Source: a virus
DNA: 39,697 nucleotides
IMG/VR virus record: IMGVR_UViG_3300050821_024089
Coordinates: 1-39,697 of that record
Direction: 5' to 3' (one strand)
Shown here: one piece after another, positions 16,724 to 24,098 of the stretch
Position numbering within the stretch: position 1 is the stretch's first letter
Layout of the letters: each line of letters opens with the position of its first letter
The notes under the pieces: model-generated
The model's database searches: none
What the model saw: only the letters and a program-made list of their open reading frames with translations
Told to the model about the DNA's origin: nothing
Made by a program: the position numbers and the translations under genes

Positions 16724-17677
16724 TCATGTGATTTGGCTCAACGACATCGAGATCACAGGGTTCGTGCCCACAATCGGCTTGATCTTGATCCGGGCCTCTC
16801 CGGTGTCTGGCCCAAGAGTCGCCTGCTCAACGGTCACCATGCCTTGACCAGCAGCCCCCGCAAGTTTGATGTGCTGAGGCGAAGATGGGCTAATCCGGGT
16901 CGAGTTCGGGGCCAGTTGCGGGAGGTAAATGGCGAAGTTGCCTGCTCCCAGTGCCGTCCCGGTCGACTGTCCATAGCTGCTATACAGCGATGCGTCATAA
17001 CCCCCAATGGTGATTTCTGGCTTGTACTCACTGACGTAGGTCTTCACGGGGAAGAGTTGTCCTTGGGAGGCTTTTCGCTCAACCTTGTAATTGGCCGCAT
17101 AGTCGAGGCTATTGACTGAGGCGATCGTACCGCTGTTCACTTCGGCGGGTCCGACTGTGTACATCTGGGTCAGTGCCGCAACGGAGGGCAATTGCGCATT
17201 CGGGGTGACGGTCACCGGGTCGGTGACTCCGTCCACACTTTCGGGATAGATCGTCATGGTGGCTGTAGCAGCCCCTCCCTGGCGGGCCGTCGCACCATTG
17301 AACGTCACGAGTCCTTGGGCGTAGGAGTAAGAAATGCCCACTTGATTGCCGGACTGCGTGACGATCGTGCCGTCCTCTTGAACTCGGACGCCCCAGACGG
17401 TCACTCCGGTGCAGGTTTGTCCTGAGCCGAAGGGCAGGGGTGACGTGTTAACACCGTTGCCGATCAACGTACCGATGTCATAGAGCGTCACTTGGGCCGT
17501 TGGCTCGGCAGTGATAACGGAGACCATGCTCGGCGTGACTTGCCCGGCTCCCGTTCCTTCGATTGTTTTGATGCCAGCGTTGATGGTCGCATTCGTGACA
17601 CCGACAATCGGACCTTGACCGGAACTGGTCAGGCCCACGAACTGAATCAATCCATCCTTATAGACCTCGAAGCTCAT
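16724..17677 (-). CDS. major tail tube protein
   Basis: A 317-residue beta-rich protein starting at ATG 17677, with a GAGGG ribosome site. It follows the tail-terminator-like gene and precedes the tape-measure unit, exactly where a tube protein is expected, and its promoter box is its own, consistent with high expression. Gly, Ser, Thr and Val make up much of the sequence, and two similar halves (residues about 1-160 and 170-317) may be a tube domain plus an added domain. The N-terminus (MSFEVYKDGLIQFVGLTSSG) has no signal. Assignment is by position and composition. Confidence 0.66.
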   Translation of the reverse strand: MSFEVYKDGLIQFVGLTSSGQGPIVGVTNATINAGIKTIEGTGAGQVTPSMVSVITAEPTAQVTLYDIGTLIGNGVNTSPLPFGSGQTCTGVTVWGVRVQEDGTIVTQSGNQVGISYSYAQGLVTFNGATARQGGAATATMTIYPESVDGVTDPVTVTPNAQLPSVAALTQMYTVGPAEVNSGTIASVNSLDYAANYKVERKASQGQLFPVKTYVSEYKPEITIGGYDASLYSSYGQSTGTALGAGNFAIYLPQLAPNSTRISPSSPQHIKLAGAAGQGMVTVEQATLGPDTGEARIKIKPIVGTNPVISMSLSQIT

Positions 17678-17713
17678 TCTGCGCCCTCACGATAAAAGTC
17701 CTACCGTATGTAG
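17678..17713 (-). promoter_or_regulatory. CTACATAC box with 28-nt leader
   Basis: On the minus strand CTACATAC spans 17713-17706. Unlike the other boxes it lies 28 nt before the start at 17677, and here the leader contains a GAGGG ribosome site. This is the one structural unit whose message would carry a normal leader. Confidence 0.6.
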
Positions 17714-17730
17714 GGGCGCTGCGCTGAGTT

Positions 17731-18273
17731 TCAGGCGAGTCCGAACGTAACTACGAAGGCTAGGGAGTAGTATTGCTCGGTTTCGTTGACCTTGTTTCGC
17801 CACGGGCGTTGAAGAGGTCGAATTCCTCGACGGAAGAGAGTGGCCGTGATGCCCTGTTGATTGAGGTCTTTGATTACGGCCCCGACATGCCCGCAGAACT
17901 GGTTGTATGCACTCGTCTCATCGGCACAACAAGGATTGACCGTATCCTGAACCCACATCACGAATGAGCCTCGGGTGAAGTTCGCCGTGTCGACTCTGGT
18001 TTCCATGCTCTCCTCAGTGGCTTGGATGACCCAGAAGGGCGTCGGGAACTCTTGATCGTCCGCTTCGGCTCCGATCACATGGACATTGGTCTGATAGGCA
18101 CTTCCAGCCCAACTTTGCCAACTCGGGCAATTGAAGATGTCCTGCTGCTGTGCGTAGGGAAAAGCCGTCAGGATGTCCATCGAGGCGTTGCATGTGAAGA
18201 CGTAGAAGGGGCACGCTGGATCTGCGGGACTCGCAAATGAACATCCTCCCGTCGCCACATATTGGAAATCCAT
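17731..18273 (-). CDS. probable tail terminator protein
   Basis: A 180-residue protein starting at ATG 18273, sharing one base with the upstream TAA (TAATG). It contains an even spread of aromatic residues, eight or so cysteines and ends with a strand-rich segment (EQYYSLAFVVTFGLA). It lies between the head-closure-like protein and the tail tube, the usual slot for a tail terminator. The assignment rests on gene order and size. Confidence 0.58.
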   Translation of the reverse strand: MDFQYVATGGCSFASPADPACPFYVFTCNASMDILTAFPYAQQQDIFNCPSWQSWAGSAYQTNVHVIGAEADDQEFPTPFWVIQATEESMETRVDTANFTRGSFVMWVQDTVNPCCADETSAYNQFCGHVGAVIKDLNQQGITATLFRRGIRPLQRPWRNKVNETEQYYSLAFVVTFGLA

Positions 18274-18644
18274 TAGAACACCCTTCTGAAGTGACCGATC
18301 TCATACGTTTCGTAGCTGATGACACAGACCACCTGAGTTCCGTCCGATGGCGTCGACGGAGAGCCGTCAAACTTCCAGGTCTGGCCCCGGAACTCGAACT
18401 TGTCGCCCTGTTGGAAATTGCCGTCACATTGGCTGAGTAAGAGATCGGCCATCTTGTGGTATCGCTCTCGATCGCCCTCGTCTGAGAGCTTGCCGGTCTC
18501 CAGGACTTTGGGGACGCCCACGATTTGGACAGGCACATCAGGAAAACCGGGGCCGTGCGCTGGCGTGTACGTGACGCATTCTCCGAAGTCAGTGAAATAC
18601 ACCGCACGGGCTTCTTCGGCCAGCATGTTGAGAAAAGCGCTCAT
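18273..18644 (-). CDS. probable head-tail joining (head-closure) protein
   Basis: A 123-residue protein starting at ATG 18644 with CTAAATAC 3 nt upstream. The first third 'YFTDFGECVTYTPAHGPGFP' followed by 'VPVQIVGV' and later 'DKFEFRGQTWKFDG' is the compact beta-barrel pattern of lambda gpFII-like head-closure proteins: a statement of position and field followed by a 'W.. ' strand. It lies after the capsid-decoration gene and a terminator, and before the tail-terminator gene. Fairly sure of the class, not of the exact family. Confidence 0.62.
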   Translation of the reverse strand: MSAFLNMLAEEARAVYFTDFGECVTYTPAHGPGFPDVPVQIVGVPKVLETGKLSDEGDRERYHKMADLLLSQCDGNFQQGDKFEFRGQTWKFDGSPSTPSDGTQVVCVISYETYEIGHFRRVF

Positions 18645-18655
18645 GTCGTATTTAG
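18645..18655 (-). promoter_or_regulatory. CTAAATAC box before neck genes
   Basis: The box reads CTAAATAC on the minus strand (18655-18648), followed by GAC and the ATG at 18644. It restarts transcription directly behind the terminator at 18666-18690. Confidence 0.75.
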
Positions 18656-18665
18656 GAGTTGTGCA

Positions 18666-18690
18666 ACGAAAAGAGCCGCTCGAAAGCGGC
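18666..18690 (-). terminator. intrinsic terminator after capsid genes
   Basis: On the minus strand GCCGCT-TTCG-AGCGGC forms a perfect 6-bp stem with a four-base loop, followed by TCTTTTCG. It lies 34 bases after the decoration-like gene and ends the capsid transcript before the next promoter box. Confidence 0.75.
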
Positions 18691-18723
18691 CCGAGTCGCT
18701 ATTACACAAGGAGGTGGAATAGA

Positions 18724-19449
18724 TTATTGCATGATTCCGTTGATACAAATCACATCAAGGTCGCAAGTCGTGGTCGCCGCATTGTTGAGCTTTCCGTGAT
18801 GAATGTACGGCTGGAACGAGTTGCCCTCTTGGTTCACGAGCGTGAACGATGTGCCCCCGCAAACTTCACCGATCACGCCATAGTTCGCTGGGTTCGAGCA
18901 GTAGAACTTGATATGGTTCGGCTTGTCGAAGTTCACCATGAACACTTGAGGAATCCCGGACTGGAGCGAGATGCCCGTGGCGACCTGACCGGAGTCAGTT
19001 GCACCGTCGTAGCATCGAGCATAGACCGTAGCCCCAACGACCTCGAATCCAACACGAGCCACGCCCGTGGGGAAACCACTCGACAAGGTGCCTGAGTAGT
19101 TGCCGCCCATTCCGACGAACAATGCGTAGTTCGAGTCGAGGCTCGCATTGGTAACGGTTGCCTTGACAGTGAAATTCTCAAGGTTGCCCTCATTGGCAAC
19201 GCCGCCGACTCCGTAGCCTTTGATGTCTCCGTGGGTCAAAGCGATCCACTGAGCCGCAGAGGTGGAATCATGGGCGAGTCGAAGGGCACCGCTGTCAGCG
19301 CCGTCCAAAGTTTTCGCAGTGGGAGTGCCGGTTCCGCCAGTCGTTGCCTTCCAGCCAGTTCCTTGTTCTGGTGTCGACGTGATCGTTCGATTGCCGAACC
19401 AGTGCTCTCGATATTTGTAAGGGCCGGTTAGGGCCGTGTAGTTCGCCAT
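18724..19449 (-). CDS. probable capsid decoration or associated protein
   Basis: A 241-residue protein starting at ATG 19449 with a clear AAGGAAG ribosome site and no promoter box, so it is probably co-transcribed with the protease-capsid gene 63 bases upstream. It is beta-rich (for example ALFVGMGGNYSGTLSSGF, ARVGFEVVGATVYARCYDG) in a jelly-roll-like pattern. The position directly after the capsid gene and before a terminator suggests a head decoration protein made at capsid-like levels. No specific family is recognised. Confidence 0.58.
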   Translation of the reverse strand: MANYTALTGPYKYREHWFGNRTITSTPEQGTGWKATTGGTGTPTAKTLDGADSGALRLAHDSTSAAQWIALTHGDIKGYGVGGVANEGNLENFTVKATVTNASLDSNYALFVGMGGNYSGTLSSGFPTGVARVGFEVVGATVYARCYDGATDSGQVATGISLQSGIPQVFMVNFDKPNHIKFYCSNPANYGVIGEVCGGTSFTLVNQEGNSFQPYIHHGKLNNAATTTCDLDVICINGIMQ

Positions 19450-19511
19450 TTTGTTTTTGCTTCCTTAGAGTGCCAGTTGGCCGATTGCTCAACTGAAGTA
19501 AAAGTGATTCG

Positions 19512-21761
19512 TTATGTCCCGATGTACTTGACGTTGGACCGGTAGTCCACGAGCCCGACTGCACCAGCCTGAGCAACCTGATAAATCATGCTGCGGTTCG
19601 GCTGGAAGATGAACGAGTCAATGATGGGCGTGCTCTGCCCTTCGTGGTAGCAGTAGCCCGCACAGGCCATCATGGGCTCACTCATCATGTAGAAGGCTGT
19701 GGTGCTATTGGCATCCAATTCTGGCTCAACCAACGTGGTGAGGCTGCCCTTGAAGGTCTGAAGCCCCATGAAGACGTTGGGAATCGGGGACGATGGCGAC
19801 TGAACCGTGATATCACCCTGAGTTTCCAGCGTGGTCGGAACCACAAGGAAGGTTGGGGTCAAACGGATCAGCGATCCATCCAAGCCTCTCTGCTGACGCA
19901 TGAGGCTCCGCATTTTGCTCAAGTTCCACACGCTGGTCCCGTTCGTGCTGGCATTGCCGTTGTACGGGTCAGTCTGGTTCGAGCATGTGTTGTTGTGGCT
20001 CGCATCGAAGAGGGCCTTGGCGTCCTCTTGGACCGTCTGGTTGCCAGAGATCAAAGCCCAGAAGTTCTGGTTGAAGGTTCGCTTCGCAGCCCAAGCCAAT
20101 GAGGCGGGCACCGTCGAAATCACGTCGAGGCGATCGGCAAGCAAGAAGTTGTAATCGATGACGATGTTGTTTCCGTAGTTGACGGCCTTCCAGGTCGAAG
20201 GTGCGTCGAAGAGTTTCTTCTGCTTGGGGTCTTCACCGGCAGGCCACACGTCCAACGAGTTGACGTTGGAAATACGCTGAATGTGAACGTCGAACATCCC
20301 AATGAAGTCATCGGCCTTACGTCCAACCTTGTCGAAGGTCGTATCCGCAGCCCGGTACTGAAGTGCGAGGCTGACGTTGACGGCATCGAGCAGGATGTTC
20401 GGCAAGGAACCGGGGGTCACAGTCGGAAGACCGACGCCATCACGAGTTCCATACCAAGCACGCTCAAGGATTTCGTTACCCGAGAGGTCACGGCACGATT
20501 GGCCCTGGCTTTCGAGCAACATCCGAGCGATGTCACGATAACCCCAACGGCTGAACTTGTCGAAATCGCCCTTGGGCATTTCCTTTTCAAAGAATTCCGT
20601 CCGAGTCCTCGGATCGGCATTGTCCTTGAGCATGTTCAGCGCCCGGTGCTTCATCAAATCTTTGACGAGGCTTCGGGCTTTGACTCGCTCATCGTCGCCA
20701 ACGACCACATGCTCCGGCTTCTTCTGAGCCGTCGCCATGCGGTTGACGATCTCTTCGCAGGCACGACCGTAATCACTGTTGGCTGCTTCGCAGATTTCAT
20801 CTACGTCCAGCGCCAACCCGGCCCCCTCGATTTGCTTTCGGACTCTGGTCCGAAATGTCTGGTATTCTTTGACGGCTCGCTCAGCGATAGCCTTTTCATC
20901 AACGGCTGGTGTCTCGACTTTGGTTTCTTGCTCCATTGGTCTCCTAGAAGTTTCGGTCTTTCGCTCGGAACCGTTCCGGGCCTGTAAAGTATGTAGGAAG
21001 TCCGCTCTAATTTTTGCGTCATCGTCGGCAGGAATTGCGACAAGCGAGGCTTCTTTGAGCCTCCAGCTTGTGGTGACGACTGCTGGCCCTGAGACCACGA
21101 GCTTCCGCTTGATACGCCGTCGAGTGCCATCCTCTCCAGGAGTTGGCTTTGGTCGAGGCGATCGTTTGGACTTCTTCCGACCGTCCTTCCGCATCTCGTC
21201 ATCGTCGTCGTCTCGATCCTCTTCACAGCGATCGTCCTTATCGCAACGATCTTCATCGTCACAGCAGTCGCAGTCCTCGCCCCCTTCACAGTCACAATCG
21301 CAGTCCTCGTCGGAGCGGGCCTTGCGCAGGTTGTTTTCGTCGCCTTCTTTCTCGGGGGCGTCCTCTTCCCATGTGTACTCCCGAGTCTGGCCCTTCTCGA
21401 CCATCTCATAATCGTCGGCGTAGTAACCGGCGCTCATGCGATCGACGAAGCCTTTATCCACCTTCCGAACGGCGTCGACCTCGCCCTCATCCATCTCCAG
21501 GTCGCCAACCGTTTGACCGTTCTCGATACGGAGGTTGTGCAATCGGCCCTTGATGTTGCTGATGGACTCGTCGTTGTGAGAGTCGAGGACTTTGACGCTG
21601 CGATCCTCGTTGAGTTGAAGACCGCTCATCAGAAGGATTTCGGGGAGGAGATTGCCCCTGCCATCGGGGATCATCGGCACAGGATTTTGAGTGGCGACTA
21701 CGACTGTGCGACGGCCCTTTCCTGGCGGGACAGCGAAGGATCGAGTGAGAAATTGGCTCAT
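19512..21761 (-). CDS. prohead protease fused to major capsid protein
   Basis: A 749-residue fusion from ATG 21761. The N-terminal about 250 residues look like an HK97-type (S78) prohead protease: a His in LDSHND (His62), a Ser in DRMSAGYYADD (Ser110), and the family ending 'WRLKEASLVAIPADDDA' (233-249). Inserted before that ending is a strongly acidic, cysteine-rich stretch (about 150-190, eight cysteines) followed by a basic one (191-220). After a helical linker with a 'KETETS..' region near 266-300, the rest resembles a large capsid protein whose segments include 'DVWPAGEDPKQKKLFD' and 'SSPIPNVFMGLQTFKG'. Such fusions are known in phages; self-cleavage would release the two parts. No separate capsid gene is present. 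Confidence 0.82.
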   Translation of the reverse strand: MSQFLTRSFAVPPGKGRRTVVVATQNPVPMIPDGRGNLLPEILLMSGLQLNEDRSVKVLDSHNDESISNIKGRLHNLRIENGQTVGDLEMDEGEVDAVRKVDKGFVDRMSAGYYADDYEMVEKGQTREYTWEEDAPEKEGDENNLRKARSDEDCDCDCEGGEDCDCCDDEDRCDKDDRCEEDRDDDDDEMRKDGRKKSKRSPRPKPTPGEDGTRRRIKRKLVVSGPAVVTTSWRLKEASLVAIPADDDAKIRADFLHTLQARNGSERKTETSRRPMEQETKVETPAVDEKAIAERAVKEYQTFRTRVRKQIEGAGLALDVDEICEAANSDYGRACEEIVNRMATAQKKPEHVVVGDDERVKARSLVKDLMKHRALNMLKDNADPRTRTEFFEKEMPKGDFDKFSRWGYRDIARMLLESQGQSCRDLSGNEILERAWYGTRDGVGLPTVTPGSLPNILLDAVNVSLALQYRAADTTFDKVGRKADDFIGMFDVHIQRISNVNSLDVWPAGEDPKQKKLFDAPSTWKAVNYGNNIVIDYNFLLADRLDVISTVPASLAWAAKRTFNQNFWALISGNQTVQEDAKALFDASHNNTCSNQTDPYNGNASTNGTSVWNLSKMRSLMRQQRGLDGSLIRLTPTFLVVPTTLETQGDITVQSPSSPIPNVFMGLQTFKGSLTTLVEPELDANSTTAFYMMSEPMMACAGYCYHEGQSTPIIDSFIFQPNRSMIYQVAQAGAVGLVDYRSNVKYIGT

Positions 21762-21773
21762 GCACGTATGTAG
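21762..21773 (-). promoter_or_regulatory. CTACATAC box before capsid gene
   Basis: The minus strand reads CTACATAC (21773-21766), then GTGC, then ATG 21761. The 4-nt gap leaves no room for a ribosome site. Confidence 0.75.
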
Positions 21774-21794
21774 GGACCGTGCCGCTAATTTCTC

Positions 21795-23573
21795 TTAGGT
21801 CAGCGTGTCCAATTCCTCGTCATCGAGATCAGCCTTCTCATCAATGCGCACATTGAACGGGACGCTGAACATCTTGAGCAGAAGTTCCTCTGGATATCCG
21901 AGTTCATCCTTGGCGAAGTTGTAAAGGTCGAGGTTCTTCCGCATGTTGTCCCTCGCATTGCTTCCCCACTTGATCGCCTCGTCCGTGAAGTTCGAGAGGT
22001 TCGAGGCAGCCCGATCAATCGACGCTTTGACATCGACTCCGGGGTTGATGCTGAGGTACTGGGCTTGGGGCCAATCAGCCACAAAGAGCCGGTGCTTCCT
22101 GGCATCGCTGACCGAGTAGTCAGAGCCGAAGTATCCCTCGATGAGAGCTTGCTTGATGAGCCGCTTGTAGACTTCGGCCGCAACATGAGAAATGAAGAAG
22201 TTCTCGCTGGCCTGTCGCCTTGGGAACGTCTCGATGGCGCACGACGCCTCAGACGAATAGGTCGTACCGTTGTAGTTGCCGGTCAAAGCACTTGGCTTGA
22301 TCGGGTAACTGACAGCGATCCCACGAAGCAGGGACTCAACGAGGATGTTGGTTTGCTCTTGGTGGGCGTGCATCTCTGGCCCCTGGACCTCTTCGCCCAC
22401 TCTCAGAACTGGGGCCATTCCTGGCTTCGTGAAAAGTCTGCGGTATTGCTCGATATAGTTGCCGTTCTCGTCCTTTTCAGGAGGAGGAGCCTGGAAACTG
22501 GCATGGGGCAAGGTTTTGATGACGACGCTGAAGCAGGCTTGAATCGTCGAAGAAACGACGGCGTTGAATTGGAGGTCTCCGATTTGATTCAACATGTCGA
22601 TACAGGAGGCTAAATGTGAAATCCCCCGGTACTGTCCAGGGGCCTCATGCACATAGGCGTGCGTGAAGTCCTTGATCGGGTACGCCTCGCTACTCCAATC
22701 GCCGATCCAAAGCCAATGGAACGGATCTCCCTTGCGAAGATAGAGGTGAGTCGGTTTGCCATACTGGTCGACCTGAACGCCCTGGAAAATCCTTCCGTTG
22801 CCTTCGTTGGCGTCCGAGAATGTGTTTCGAAGGTTGTCGAGTTCCTCGCTCTTCTTGAGAACCAGTTGATATCCAACGGGAAGCTCGTACTCAGCCCGTT
22901 GGTCTGTCGTCCAAAGGTTGTGGAAGAGGATGACTTCGCCGGTCGTGAAGATTTCTCTCCCACACATTTGGAAGGCTTCGTTGATGTTGTTGCCCCCATG
23001 AATGAGGCAGCATGTGCTCCACTCCTCCCAGAGTTGTTTCGCCATCTCGTTGAACTTGGTGTCGGGCGTACCGTCATCGAGGATCGCAGTCGGGTCCGGG
23101 GCGAGGTTTGGCGGACACATGCGAGAGACAAAGAAGTCTCGGATCGCTCGTGCGTAGGAATTGTTCCGCATCAACGCCCGAGACTTGGCCCGGAGCATGA
23201 TGTTTTCGAAGTTGGGCGTGTCGGGAAACGGCCCCTCGATGAAGGACTGTTGCTCGCTGCCGGGTCGACGCTCTGCTGCTTCGTAAAGAGAACGAAGCCT
23301 ACGGTGCTCCTCTTGGGCGACCCGCATGTACCTCGCTGTCGTTTGGTTCCGCTCTTCCTGCCCAGCATGGACAGCATCGAGGGCCGACTGTACGAGGTTC
23401 GTTGTCTCGTTCTGGATTAACTCGACCGACTTCGGCGTCTTCTTAGCGACTCGCTTGGTGGGAGTCTTCTTAGGGGAGGGCTTCGCCTCCACCTTCTTGG
23501 TGTCCCGCTTCTGAAGCCAGTGATTCTTGACCTTCTGGGATGCGGGTGTCTGTTTTGCTGATTTCTTTGGCAC
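21795..23573 (-). CDS. portal protein, lambda (gpB) type
   Basis: A 592-residue protein starting at GTG 23573. A lysine-rich, low-complexity N-terminus (about 55 residues) precedes a typical portal: 'NSYARAIRDFFVSRM', 'CGREIFTTGEVILFHN', 'YLRKGDPFHWLWIGDW' and 'PGQYRGISHLASCIDMLNQI' mark the clip/stem region of lambda-type portals. It forms the ring through which DNA enters the capsid and joins the neck. It lies between a gpW-sized gene and the protease-capsid gene, the lambda order. The long basic N-terminal extension is unusual and could contact DNA. Confidence 0.88.
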   Translation of the reverse strand: MPKKSAKQTPASQKVKNHWLQKRDTKKVEAKPSPKKTPTKRVAKKTPKSVELIQNETTNLVQSALDAVHAGQEERNQTTARYMRVAQEEHRRLRSLYEAAERRPGSEQQSFIEGPFPDTPNFENIMLRAKSRALMRNNSYARAIRDFFVSRMCPPNLAPDPTAILDDGTPDTKFNEMAKQLWEEWSTCCLIHGGNNINEAFQMCGREIFTTGEVILFHNLWTTDQRAEYELPVGYQLVLKKSEELDNLRNTFSDANEGNGRIFQGVQVDQYGKPTHLYLRKGDPFHWLWIGDWSSEAYPIKDFTHAYVHEAPGQYRGISHLASCIDMLNQIGDLQFNAVVSSTIQACFSVVIKTLPHASFQAPPPEKDENGNYIEQYRRLFTKPGMAPVLRVGEEVQGPEMHAHQEQTNILVESLLRGIAVSYPIKPSALTGNYNGTTYSSEASCAIETFPRRQASENFFISHVAAEVYKRLIKQALIEGYFGSDYSVSDARKHRLFVADWPQAQYLSINPGVDVKASIDRAASNLSNFTDEAIKWGSNARDNMRKNLDLYNFAKDELGYPEELLLKMFSVPFNVRIDEKADLDDEELDTLT

Positions 23574-23585
23574 GACTTTATGTAG
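23574..23585 (-). promoter_or_regulatory. CTACATAA box before portal gene
   Basis: The minus strand reads CTACATAA (23585-23578), then AGTC, then GTG 23573: one mismatch to CTANATAC, with the same 4-nt gap. Confidence 0.65.
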
Positions 23586-23601
23586 TGCCGCCGAAACTCA
23601 T

Positions 23602-23847
23602 TTAGCGCCGCTGGAAGTCAACGATCCAGAACTGACTCGGGTTGATGGCGTAGTACGCCAATTCCGCAAAGTAGAGGTGCAACTCCTTGAGTTCGGACAG
23701 GAGCGCCCGCTTGTTGCGGTTTCCCTGAGTCTCGCTCTCCTGCGAATGCAGCACTCGATCCATTGCGTCCTCGATCATCTTCACCTTTTGGGCGTAGCTG
23801 GCGGACGAGAACTCGCACGGAAGTATCTGGTTACATTGTGGGCTCAT
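23602..23847 (-). CDS. gpW-like small head-tail protein candidate
   Basis: An 81-residue protein starting at ATG 23847 with a four-base overlap (ATGA) with the zinc-ribbon gene. It is helical: 'ASYAQKVKMIEDAMDRVLHS' then 'LLSELKELHLYFAELAYYA'. Its size and its place between terminase and portal match lambda gpW, a head-to-tail joining protein of about 68 residues. Sequence likeness to gpW is weak by eye, so the call leans on synteny. Confidence 0.6.
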   Translation of the reverse strand: MSPQCNQILPCEFSSASYAQKVKMIEDAMDRVLHSQESETQGNRNKRALLSELKELHLYFAELAYYAINPSQFWIVDFQRR

Positions 23848-24086
23848 CTTTTCCTCAACTCAGCAGCAGGTGCTTGGCCCTTGTTATCGAGCCAAGCCAA
23901 ATGGCATCGAGGGCATCCGTACTCAACCCAGAACGAACCCTCTCGAACCCTCAACACGGGCGTCTTCGGGTTGCACACGGGGCAGAGCTTCTCATTGACC
24001 GGGCCTGCCGGAGTCGGCTGCGACCGATCCAATGCTGGATCAATCTCGACAACGGCAGGTTTTGTCTCTTCGTGCTTTGATTTCAT
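23844..24086 (-). CDS. zinc-ribbon small protein
   Basis: An 80-residue protein from ATG 24086. Two cysteine pairs, CPVC (about residues 35-38) and CPRC (about 58-61), make a clear zinc-ribbon; the first 30 residues are polar and probably disordered. Its start overlaps the 3' end of the terminase gene, with the CTAGATAC box lying inside the terminase coding sequence. It may be a packaging accessory or transcription factor; the function is unknown. Confidence 0.68.
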   Translation of the reverse strand: MKSKHEETKPAVVEIDPALDRSQPTPAGPVNEKLCPVCNPKTPVLRVREGSFWVEYGCPRCHLAWLDNKGQAPAAELRKR

Positions 24087-24098
24087 GTCAGTATCTAG
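24087..24098 (-). promoter_or_regulatory. CTAGATAC box inside terminase 3' end
   Basis: On the minus strand CTAGATAC (24098-24091) is followed by TGAC and ATG 24086. The box uses the last codons of the large terminase gene and overlaps its stop codon, so box and spacing are kept within coding sequence. Confidence 0.72.
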
